A stretch of 12,402 bases of DNA from Corticimicrobacter sp040137905 (lineage in GTDB: Bacteria; Pseudomonadota; Gammaproteobacteria; Burkholderiales; Burkholderiaceae_B), in contig NZ_JBEFDG010000079.1 in assembly GCF_040137905.1 (NCBI RefSeq), forward strand, positions 1 through 12,402, given 5' to 3'. The position numbers and the translations under genes were made by a program. Shown in pieces: positions 1-6,341 of this stretch. Position 1 is the first letter of the stretch. Each line of letters opens with the position of its first letter. The notes below the pieces were generated by a model. That model ran no database searches. It worked only from the letters and a program-made list of their open reading frames with translations, and was not told where the DNA came from.

Positions 1-59
1 CCACACCACTCCCCCCCCCCTTTTTTTTTCCCCCTCCCCCCCCCCCCCCCGGGCCGCCT
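1..59. repeat. C/T homopolymer tract at window edge
   Basis: The tract consists of ten C (11-20), nine T (21-29), five C (30-34), one T, then fifteen C (36-50), followed by a short GC stretch to the ATG at 60. It is unlike anything else in the window. No Shine-Dalgarno sequence is visible before that ATG. The frame of the downstream gene stays open through the tract to base 3, without a start codon. It could be a real variable homopolymer tract, as known upstream of some Bordetella genes, or an error at a contig end. The edge position favours an artefact. Confidence 0.8.
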
Positions 60-920
60 ATGTCCATCCTGCGGGTCGTCAGTTACAACATCCACAAGGG
101 CCGCTCCGCACTGGGCGGCAGGGAAAGCCTGTACGACGTGCGGCTTGGCCTGTATGGCCTGCAGCCGGACCTGGTCTTCCTGCAGGAGGTGCAGGGGCGC
201 AACGCCCAGAGCGGCATCCTCGATGCCCAGCACGAGGCGCTGGCCGCCGGCCTGCAGTTCGAGGTGGCCTACGGCCGCAATGCGGTGCGTCGGGAAACCG
301 ACCACGGCAATGCGCTGCTGTCGCGCTACCCCATCATCGGTTTTGAAAACCAGGACATCTCCGATCATGCGCTCGAGCAGCGCGGGCTGCTGCATGCCAA
401 GGTGTTCGTGCAGGAAACCGAGGTGCATTGCTTCGTGGTGCACCTGGGGCTGTTCGCCGTCAGCCGGGTGCGTCAGGTGCAGGCGCTGGCCGACCGTATC
501 GAGCGGCTGGTACCGGCGGATGCGCCGGTCCTGATTGCCGGCGATTTCAACGACTGGACCAACCGGCTGTCGCCTCTGTTCGTGCAGCGGCTGGGGTTGC
601 ACGAGGTGTTTTCCTACGCGCAGCACACGTCCAATATCGGCATGCCGCGACTGCGGGATTCCGTGAAGGCGCTGCGCCAGGCGCTGCAGCGCGGTGCCGG
701 GCTGAGCCGCGCGCATCAGCGCAGCCACCAGCTTGGCCATGAGGGCGGCTACGAGCCGCTGCCGCCGCCACGCACCTTCCCGGCAGCCTTCCCCTGGCTG
801 CGGCTGGATCGTATCTACCAGCGCGGCTTTGCCGTACGCTCGGCGCGGGTGCTGCGCGGCAAGCCATGGACGCAACTGTCGGACCATGCGCCTATCGTGA
901 CCGAGCTGGAATTGCCCTGA
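60..920 (+). CDS. Endonuclease/exonuclease/phosphatase family protein (YbhP-like)
   Basis: This 286-residue protein has the ordered signature of the metal-dependent EEP (DNase I-like) fold: N10 in a YNIHKG motif, E43 in LQEV, H128 in HLGL, D162 and N164 in GDFND, D250 in LDRIY and the terminal SDH triad at 274-276. Family members cut phosphodiester or phosphomonoester bonds in nucleic acids, phospholipids or inositol phosphates; the substrate here cannot be told. It resembles E. coli YbhP but is about 30 residues longer, mainly because of a basic, Arg/His-rich insert at about residues 191-237. No signal peptide is seen, so it is probably cytoplasmic. The ATG at 60 is chosen because family similarity begins at residue 3; no ribosome binding site is visible, since the upstream DNA is a homopolymer tract. 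The next gene starts four bases after its stop codon. Confidence 0.88.
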   Translation: MSILRVVSYNIHKGRSALGGRESLYDVRLGLYGLQPDLVFLQEVQGRNAQSGILDAQHEALAAGLQFEVAYGRNAVRRETDHGNALLSRYPIIGFENQDISDHALEQRGLLHAKVFVQETEVHCFVVHLGLFAVSRVRQVQALADRIERLVPADAPVLIAGDFNDWTNRLSPLFVQRLGLHEVFSYAQHTSNIGMPRLRDSVKALRQALQRGAGLSRAHQRSHQLGHEGGYEPLPPPRTFPAAFPWLRLDRIYQRGFAVRSARVLRGKPWTQLSDHAPIVTELELP

Positions 921-924
921 CCGA

Positions 925-1194
925 ATGCTGTCCGAATTGAAGCGCCATGTGCAGTCCTGTGGCGACTATGCTCCCGTCATGCACCGGCACGGCCTGTCGG
1001 AAAGCCTGGTGGTAGATATCGACGCCGCCCATCGGCTGGGCCGCTTCACAGCCTGGAATGATGGCTCATGCGTGCTGGAAGTGATGGATGCGCTGGATGG
1101 CTGCTATGTGATCAATGAGCGGATGGATCTGTCGGGCAGCGCAGAGTTGGTGGCTGCGTTCCGGATGTTTCTGCTGCAGATGGCGTGCACGTGA
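925..1194 (+). CDS. Small hypothetical protein, 89 residues
   Basis: This compact acidic protein has no signal peptide or membrane segment. A central run (about residues 27-56) contains SLVVDIDAAHRLGRFTAWND followed by CVLEVMDA, which looks like beta strands around a conserved aromatic turn. I associate this pattern with a widespread family of small proteobacterial proteins, sometimes labelled as TriTu-type immunity proteins, but I cannot verify that from the sequence. No toxin gene is next to it. It starts four bases after the EEP gene, so the two are probably cotranscribed and translationally coupled. It ends 30 bases before the stop codon of the convergent MFS gene, with no clear terminator between. 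Codon use matches its neighbours, so I treat it as real. Confidence 0.7.
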   Translation: MLSELKRHVQSCGDYAPVMHRHGLSESLVVDIDAAHRLGRFTAWNDGSCVLEVMDALDGCYVINERMDLSGSAELVAAFRMFLLQMACT

Positions 1195-1224
1195 CGGCGT
1201 GTCTGCATATCATTGCTGCAACAC

Positions 1225-2652
1225 TCAGTCCGGCAGGTTCTTCATCTTGATGCGGGTCGAGGTCCAGGCGCACAGCAGGGCCAGCGCGATACAGCAGGCC
1301 AGGCCGGTACGGATGCCGGACTCGATTGTCAGGCGTGCGATCACCAGGCCCAGTACAGTGACGCCGACCGCGCTGCCTGTGCTGCGGGCGGTCTGTACCA
1401 GGGCCGAGCCCAGGCCGATATCGCGCCGGTCGCTCAGCATCTGCATGATGAGGGTCAGGTTGGGCAGCAGAAAGCCCAGGCCCAGGCCGCTCACGAAGAA
1501 CGCCAGCAGGATGTAGGCGACCGGACTGCCCTGGCCGATGAACAGTGTCATCAGGCAACCGGTTGCCAGCAGCAGCGAACCGAATATCAGCAGGCGTTGC
1601 GGTTCGGTCTGGCGAGGAAAGATCCGGCCATTGATGATGCTGCCGATCGGGATGGCGACGACCAGGGGCGTGATCAGCAGGCCGCTGGCACCCGGTTCGT
1701 AGCCCAGCGCCTGTTGCAGCAGCAGAGGACTGTAGTAGATCAGGATGAACATGGTGGCACCGACATAGACCGATACCAGCGTCAGCAGGCGGGTCTGGCG
1801 CAGGGCCAGGATGCGCAGCGGAAAGATCGGCCAGGCCAGACGCCGTTCCAGCGGAATCAGCACGGCGAGGGCGACCAGGCCGCATGTCAGCAGGATCAGG
1901 GCCAGCCAGGGGTGGCTGTGCTCGCCGGGGGCCAGGCCCAGTTCGAGGGCGGCCAGCGGCGCACCCAGCGCCAGTGCCAGCAGGCCCGCGCCGCGCCAGT
2001 CGATGCGGCGCTCAGGGTCGTGCCGGGGGCGGAAGTCCGGAAAAAAGCGGAACAGCAGCACGAAGGCTGCCAGTGCCGTGAGCGGGGTGACCAGAAGGAA
2101 GGTGGCACGCCAGCCCAGTGCTTCGGTGATTGCGCCGCCCATGAAGGGACCGATGCCGCTGGCGACCGCATAGGCAGCCGACAGCATGGCCATCCAGCGT
2201 ACGCGCTGGCGCGTGTCGGGGAAAAGGTCGGCCGGCGCGGCGAAGGCGGTGGCGATCATCATGCCGCCGCCGACACCCTGCAGGGCACGCCACAGAACCA
2301 GTTGTGCCATATTCTGCGCGGTGGCGCACAGCAGCCCGCCCAGCGCGAGAATGACCACCGAGGCCAGCATCAGCCGCTGGCGGCCGTACATGTCGCCCAG
2401 CCGTCCGAAGATCAGGATGGCGATCGAGGTCGAGAGCATGTAGCCGGTGCCGACCCAGGCGTACAGGTCCATGCCGTCGAGCGCTTCGGCCACACGCGGC
2501 AGCATGGTGGCGATGATGGTGGAGTCGAAGGCCGCCAGGACCAGCGTGGCCGAGACGCCGAGCATGGCCATCAATAACTGGCGACGGCTGAGTTCCTCCG
2601 GTGACGTACAGGGTGCGTCAGTGGCGGAGGAAGAATCTGAGGGAATGGGCAT
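1225..2652 (-). CDS. MFS exporter, DHA2 (EmrB/QacA) 14-helix family
   Basis: This is an inner-membrane proton-driven drug or metabolite exporter. From the ATG at 2652 the protein has 475 residues, typical for 14-TM DHA2 transporters. TM1 contains the conserved acidic residue in AAFDSTI (D43). Motif A, GRLGDMYGRQR, lies near 83-93. The motif B arginine precedes LQGVGGG at about 122-130. Motif C, ASGIGPFMGG, lies near 164-173 and marks antiporters. Hydrophobic segments continue regularly to the C-terminus, which ends in a short basic tail. A longer reading with a TTG start at 2694 adds 14 residues, but neither start has a strong ribosome binding site and the ATG is preferred. No EmrA-type adaptor or TetR/MarR regulator is adjacent, so the substrate is unknown. 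It is divergent from waaC with a gap of 68 bases. Confidence 0.92.
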   Translation of the reverse strand: MPIPSDSSSATDAPCTSPEELSRRQLLMAMLGVSATLVLAAFDSTIIATMLPRVAEALDGMDLYAWVGTGYMLSTSIAILIFGRLGDMYGRQRLMLASVVILALGGLLCATAQNMAQLVLWRALQGVGGGMMIATAFAAPADLFPDTRQRVRWMAMLSAAYAVASGIGPFMGGAITEALGWRATFLLVTPLTALAAFVLLFRFFPDFRPRHDPERRIDWRGAGLLALALGAPLAALELGLAPGEHSHPWLALILLTCGLVALAVLIPLERRLAWPIFPLRILALRQTRLLTLVSVYVGATMFILIYYSPLLLQQALGYEPGASGLLITPLVVAIPIGSIINGRIFPRQTEPQRLLIFGSLLLATGCLMTLFIGQGSPVAYILLAFFVSGLGLGFLLPNLTLIMQMLSDRRDIGLGSALVQTARSTGSAVGVTVLGLVIARLTIESGIRTGLACCIALALLCAWTSTRIKMKNLPD

Positions 2653-2689
2653 AAGGTTGGATGGCGGGCAGGGCGCATGCGCGGTGCCC

Positions 2690-2720
2690 GACAAAAATTT
2701 CGCTAGAATGGTGGGTAATT
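2690..2720 (+). promoter_or_regulatory. Probable waaC promoter region with A/T box
   Basis: The short gap between the divergent MFS and waaC genes contains an A/T box, GACAAAAATTTCG (2690-2702), followed by TAGAAT (2704-2709), a good match to a sigma-70 -10 element. No convincing -35 hexamer lies 16-18 bases upstream. GGTGG (2710-2714) is a plausible ribosome binding site for the ATG at 2721. A box differing at one of 13 positions occurs before the MCE permease gene (8019-8031). The promoter call is inference from motif and position only. Confidence 0.4.
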
Positions 2721-3704
2721 ATGAGCGCTTCCATGACCCGAATCCTGATTGTACGCACATCATCGCTGGGCGATCTAGTGCATATGTTGCCAGCCATTTC
2801 CGATATTGCGCGGCATGTTCCCGGCGCCAAGATCGATTGGGTGGTCGAAGAAGCCTTTGCCGAAATCCCCGGCTGGCATCCGGCCGTGCGCCATGTGATT
2901 CCGGTGGCGCACCGGCGCTGGCGCAAGGACTGGTGGTCCGCACGCTCCCGTTCCGAGCGTGCGGCATTGGCTGCGCGCCTGAAGGTCGAGCCTTATGACG
3001 TGGTGCTCGATATGCAGGCCCTGCTCAAGTCCGTCTGGATGGTACGGTTGGCGAAGGGGGTGCGCCATGGCCTGGACTGGAAATCTGCTCGCGAGCCTTT
3101 GGCGACCTTGTTCTATCAGCGTCGTCATCGGGTCGAATTCTGGCAGCCCGCCGTCACGCGCCAGCGCAAGCTGGCGGCACTGACGTTCGGCTACCGCTAC
3201 GAGGGTGAACCCGATTTCGGCCTGTCCCAGTTCCTCCGGCCCGAAGCAGGCAAAGCGGTCGATGGAGTGGCACCCTATGCCGTGATCATGCCGTCGGCCA
3301 GCCGGGACGACAAGCTCTGGCCCGAGGCGGACTGGCACGCGGTCTTCGACCGCCTGGCGCTGGCCGGGCTGGATCTCAGGATATTGTCGGGCAATGCCCG
3401 GGAAGCCGAGCGGGCTCAACAGCTCGTGGCCGGTCGCTCGCGTGTCGAGGTCGTGCCGCGCATGACGCTGACCGAGACGGCGCGGCTGTTGAGCGGCGCT
3501 CGCCTGATGGTGGGCCTGGACAGCGGGCTGACCCATCTGTCGGCAGCGCTGGCGCGCCCGACCATCGGTATCTATCGTGCGTCTACGCCGGTACGTACGC
3601 CGCTGGTTGGCGCGGCCTACACGGCCAGTCTGGGGGATCGTGGCCTGTCGCCGTCACGAGATCAGGTGCTGCAGGCGGTCGAGCAGGCGCTGGCTTTTGA
3701 GTGA
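2721..3704 (+). CDS. waaC: Lipopolysaccharide heptosyltransferase I
   Basis: WaaC transfers the first L-glycero-D-manno-heptose from ADP-heptose to Kdo on Kdo2-lipid A, at the inner face of the cytoplasmic membrane. The 327-residue GT-B (family GT9) protein tracks E. coli WaaC (319 residues). It has the SSLGDLVHMLPA start with the presumed catalytic base D18, the DWVVEE and RRWRK segments near 39-69, the nucleotide-sugar contact region SRDDKLWP with K198, and LDSGLTHLSAAL (266-277) with D267 in the donor site. The start at 2721 is chosen because GGTGG lies six bases upstream; ATG at 2733 would begin closer to the E. coli N-terminus and is also possible. It overlaps waaA by one base (TGATG), so the two are translated together. 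It is divergent from the MFS exporter. Confidence 0.95.
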   Translation: MSASMTRILIVRTSSLGDLVHMLPAISDIARHVPGAKIDWVVEEAFAEIPGWHPAVRHVIPVAHRRWRKDWWSARSRSERAALAARLKVEPYDVVLDMQALLKSVWMVRLAKGVRHGLDWKSAREPLATLFYQRRHRVEFWQPAVTRQRKLAALTFGYRYEGEPDFGLSQFLRPEAGKAVDGVAPYAVIMPSASRDDKLWPEADWHAVFDRLALAGLDLRILSGNAREAERAQQLVAGRSRVEVVPRMTLTETARLLSGARLMVGLDSGLTHLSAALARPTIGIYRASTPVRTPLVGAAYTASLGDRGLSPSRDQVLQAVEQALAFE

Positions 3705-5080
3705 TGGCTCGCTTTTTCTATTCCCTGCTGCTTTATGTGCTGGCACCGCTGGTCTGGCTGCTGCTGGCCCGCCGGGCACGCCGTTCGGGCGGGCGATGGC
3801 AGGTGATGGGTGGCGAGCGCTTTGGCCGCTATGGCGACCGCGTATTGCCACAGGGCGCGGTCTGGATACACGCCGTCAGCCTGGGCGAGACGCGCGCGGC
3901 AGAGCCATTGGTGCGCGCATTGCTGCTGGCCGGTCAGACAGTGGTCCTGACGCACATGACGGCGACAGGCCGTGCCGAGGGGGCGCGGCTGTTTGCGCAG
4001 GCCATCGAGCACGGTCAACTGGTGCAGCTTTGGCAGCCCTATGATTTTCCGGGGGCGGCGCGGCGCTTCATGCAGGCGCTGCGACCCCGTTGCGGGGTAT
4101 TGATGGAGCGGGAGATCTGGCCCAATCTGCTCGCCGCAGCCGAACAGGCGCGGGTGCCGATGGTGATGGTCAGCGCCCGGTTTTCGGCATCCAGCCTGCG
4201 ACAGGCGTTGCGTTTTCGGGCATTGCTCGGGCCTGCGCTGGCGAGCCTGGATGTTGTGCTGGCGCAGACGGAAATGGATGCGCAGCGGCTGCGCGAGGCA
4301 GGTGCCCGGCAGGTCAGCGTGATGGGCAATCTCAAGTTCGACATGGGCCTGCCGGAACCATTGCTGGCGGCTGGCCATGCATGGCGTCGTGCGCTGGGTC
4401 GCCCGGTCGTGCTGCTGGCCAGTGCGCGTGATGGCGAAGAGCAGATGCTGGTCGATGCAGTGAAGGTGGCGATGTCGTCGAGCGGGGCTGCAATGCCGGT
4501 GACGCAGGCAGGGAACGTACGGGTCGCTGTTGCCTCGTCAGCAGAAAGTGTGGCACAGACACCGCTCTGGCTGGTCGTGCCGCGTCATCCGCAGCGTTTC
4601 GAAGAGGCAGCGGGTATCCTGGCCGGGCTGGATGGCACACTGTTGCGGCGTTCGACACTGGGAGCGCTGGAGCGGATGGCCGAAGGCCACGAGGATGATA
4701 TGCAGGCCTTGCGCAATGCCACGGTTCTGCTGGGGGATTCGCTGGGCGAGATGCCGTTTTACTATGCTGCGGCCGATGTGGTGCTCATGGGAGGCAGCTT
4801 TGCACCCATGGGTGGGCAGAACGTGATCGAGGCCTGTGCTGCCGGTGCGCCTGCCGTGGTGGGGCCGAATACCTGGAATTTCGAGCAGGCCGTGGTGGAT
4901 GGGTGTGCCGCCGGTGCCATCGAGCAGGTGCCGGACTTGCCGCTGGCTCTGGCCGTGGCACAGGCCTGGATAGATCAGCCGTCAGAGCGTGCCCGGCGTG
5001 CCGCGGCGGCACGCGAGTGGGTGGCCGCGCATCGCGGTGCGACCGAACGGGCGTTGGTGGTGTTGGCTGCCTATTTCTGA
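3704..5080 (+). CDS. waaA: 3-deoxy-D-manno-octulosonic acid transferase
   Basis: WaaA adds Kdo from CMP-Kdo to the lipid IVA precursor, an essential early step of LPS core assembly. The 458-residue GT-B (family GT30) protein has an N-terminal hydrophobic anchor (about 4-22), and the acceptor-side motif SLGETRA with catalytic E62. It also has PYDFP (112-116), EIWPNL (137-142), GNLKFD (208-213), the donor-side VPRHPQRF (292-299), GDSLGEM (344-350), GGSFAPMGGQN (363-373) and GPNTWNF (387-393). It is about 30 residues longer than E. coli WaaA (425). The excess is a low-complexity Ala/Ser/Val stretch at about 255-286, between the two Rossmann domains. ATG at 3704 is chosen because it overlaps the waaC stop by one base; a GTG directly before it would add one residue. 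Whether it adds one or two Kdo units cannot be told. Confidence 0.96.
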   Translation: MARFFYSLLLYVLAPLVWLLLARRARRSGGRWQVMGGERFGRYGDRVLPQGAVWIHAVSLGETRAAEPLVRALLLAGQTVVLTHMTATGRAEGARLFAQAIEHGQLVQLWQPYDFPGAARRFMQALRPRCGVLMEREIWPNLLAAAEQARVPMVMVSARFSASSLRQALRFRALLGPALASLDVVLAQTEMDAQRLREAGARQVSVMGNLKFDMGLPEPLLAAGHAWRRALGRPVVLLASARDGEEQMLVDAVKVAMSSSGAAMPVTQAGNVRVAVASSAESVAQTPLWLVVPRHPQRFEEAAGILAGLDGTLLRRSTLGALERMAEGHEDDMQALRNATVLLGDSLGEMPFYYAAADVVLMGGSFAPMGGQNVIEACAAGAPAVVGPNTWNFEQAVVDGCAAGAIEQVPDLPLALAVAQAWIDQPSERARRAAAAREWVAAHRGATERALVVLAAYF

Positions 5081-5156
5081 GAAGCTTTTGAATGGTACGG
5101 CTATGACAAAACCGTCACATGCCTTATCCAGCCTGCCTGTCTGAGGCATAAAGTCA

Positions 5157-5180
5157 GTGTCCCTGCCTCTCACGGGACAC
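5157..5180 (+). promoter_or_regulatory. Hairpin in leader of the Rpn-type nuclease gene
   Basis: GTGTCCC (5157-5163) and GGGACAC (5174-5180) form a perfect 7-bp inverted repeat with a 10-base loop. The 3' arm contains GGGA, the only Shine-Dalgarno-like sequence before the ATG at 5186, with eight bases between. If the hairpin forms in mRNA it would hide the ribosome binding site; as DNA it could be an operator. It lacks a following T-run, so it is unlikely to be the waaA terminator. The remaining 5081-5156 shows no clear promoter. Confidence 0.4.
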
Positions 5181-5185
5181 ACGCC

Positions 5186-6136
5186 ATGAATCTGCAGGAT
5201 CAGTATTACCGCCGCCTGTTCAGCAGTCCGCTGATGGTGCGCGCGCTGTTCGCAGGAATCTTGCCGCCAGGGTTGCGGGACCTGGTGGATCTTGGCACAT
5301 TGGAGCCGTTGCCGACCGACTACGTCAGTGACAGGCGTCGTCAGCGCCAGGGAGATCGTCTCTGGCGCGTCAGGCGGCGTGATGGTCAGATGTTGTACCT
5401 GATCATCATGCTGGAGCATCAATCTGCTACAGACCGGATGATCAGTGTACGGGTCATGGGCTATTGCGCCTTGATGTATGAAGACCTTGCCATGCGTCGT
5501 TTGCTTGGCCCTTCGGGACGGTTGCCGATCATTCTGCCCATTGTGCTGTACAGCGGTGCCCGACGTTGGCGTGAGCCACGTCAGGTATCAGAGTTGATGG
5601 ATTCCGCGCCACCGGAGTTGATGCCCTATCAGCCGCAGATGCGCTACCTGCTGCTGGACGAGGGGGCGTTGGCTGATGCCGGTGTCTTGCCGGCGGACAA
5701 TCTGGTGAGTGCCCTATTTCATCTGGAGCACAGCCGTAGTATTGAGGAAACGGCGCAATTGCTGCACACTGTGCTCAGACTGACCGACTGCGCGCAAGGA
5801 CAGGAGTTGCGCCGGGTATTCGGAGCCTGGGCACGGCATGTGCTGCTGCCACGAGCGGCACCTGCCACGGCTGCGTTGCCGGATACCGAAGATTTACAGG
5901 AGATCACCCTCATGATGGCAGCGCATCCCCATGATTGGGGCCATAAGTGGCGACAGGAAGGACGCCAGGAAGGCGAGGCACTCTTGCTGGCGCGCCAGTT
6001 GACGCGCAAATTCGGCCCTTTGTCCGAGGACGTGCAGCAGCGTATCCGTCAGGCAGGTACCTTGCAGCTTGAGGCGTGGTCCATCAATCTGCTGGATGCA
6101 GAAACGCTGGAGGCGGTGTTTTCAGGCACCGACTGA
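5186..6136 (+). CDS. Rpn/YhgA-family PD-(D/E)XK nuclease (formerly 'putative transposase')
   Basis: This 316-residue protein matches the Rpn family (recombination-promoting nucleases, once called YhgA-like transposases). Members of the family in E. coli are DNA endonucleases linked to recombination and gene transfer. The nuclease core spans about residues 4-240, with D57 in a GDRLWRV strand and E77-x-Q79 in LEHQS, the family's active-site pattern. A hydrophilic Arg/Gln/Glu hinge (about 252-263) leads to a C-terminal DUF4351-like region (264-313, with RQLTRKFG and LDAETLEAVF). It looks complete. The sequence reads as somewhat less GC-rich than its neighbours. The gene stands alone, convergent with the birA operon, with only 25 bases to the stop codon of the minus-strand small gene. 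A translation start under a leader hairpin suggests low expression. It may be a mobile accessory insertion. Confidence 0.88.
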   Translation: MNLQDQYYRRLFSSPLMVRALFAGILPPGLRDLVDLGTLEPLPTDYVSDRRRQRQGDRLWRVRRRDGQMLYLIIMLEHQSATDRMISVRVMGYCALMYEDLAMRRLLGPSGRLPIILPIVLYSGARRWREPRQVSELMDSAPPELMPYQPQMRYLLLDEGALADAGVLPADNLVSALFHLEHSRSIEETAQLLHTVLRLTDCAQGQELRRVFGAWARHVLLPRAAPATAALPDTEDLQEITLMMAAHPHDWGHKWRQEGRQEGEALLLARQLTRKFGPLSEDVQQRIRQAGTLQLEAWSINLLDAETLEAVFSGTD

Positions 6137-6161
6137 TCCTGTAGTACGGTTGTGGCGCTGC

Positions 6162-6341
6162 CTACGAACCACTCTGGCGTGTGTTCGGTTCTTTTCGTAC
6201 CGTGATTGCATCGGCCCGGATTTCCTGCGAGGCATAGCTCGGCGAGCGCTGTTGCAGTTCGGGAGGCGTGCCCAGCCAGCCCTGGCCGTAGCCATAGAGG
6301 GCCAGGTTGCCGAGTACCAGTAGAAAGAACAGGCTACGCAT
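6162..6341 (-). CDS. Small membrane-anchored protein, truncated SPOR-protein-like
   Basis: This 59-residue protein has an N-terminal membrane segment (about residues 3-20, FFLLVLGNLALYGYGQ), then QGWLGTPPELQQR and a polar tail ending in NTRQSGS. It starts inside the end of coaX (ATG overlaps the coaX TAG by eight bases), with GGAG seven bases upstream, a strong coupled ribosome binding site. In many betaproteobacteria a SPOR-domain membrane protein follows coaX, starting with a similar helix and a juxtamembrane pattern like Q-R-P...Q-I...A-I. Here that pattern seems present but the peptidoglycan-binding SPOR domain is absent, and only 25 bases separate the stop from the convergent nuclease gene. 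The truncation and family link are inference. The gene itself is supported by its start signals. Confidence 0.65.
   Translation of the reverse strand: MRSLFFLLVLGNLALYGYGQGWLGTPPELQQRSPSYASQEIRADAITVRKEPNTRQSGS

Noticed and set aside
1213..2577. 454-codon plus-strand open frame opposite the MFS gene
   Set aside because: Gln/Gly/Arg-rich translation with no domain; it is the antisense shadow of a strongly supported 14-helix transporter in high-GC DNA.
2653..2694. 14-residue N-terminal extension of the MFS protein from a TTG start
   Set aside because: No ribosome binding site, a rare start codon, and it would run through the conserved A/T box; the ATG at 2652 is kept but the choice is not certain.
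2775..3536. 253-codon minus-strand open frame inside waaC
   Set aside because: Shadow of waaC, whose motifs match the family along its length.
4084..4098. ACCCC-GTTGC-GGGGT hairpin
   Set aside because: Inside the waaA coding frame with no T-run; expected by chance in GC-rich DNA.
5186..6136. Calling the Rpn gene a transposase and the region an insertion sequence
   Set aside because: No terminal inverted repeats or DDE motif are visible; the active-site pattern is that of a PD-(D/E)XK nuclease, and 'transposase' is an outdated family label.
6137..6161. Possible bidirectional terminator between the convergent nuclease and small membrane gene
   Set aside because: Only 4-bp complementarities (GTAG/CTAC, GGTT/AACC) and no T-run can be seen.
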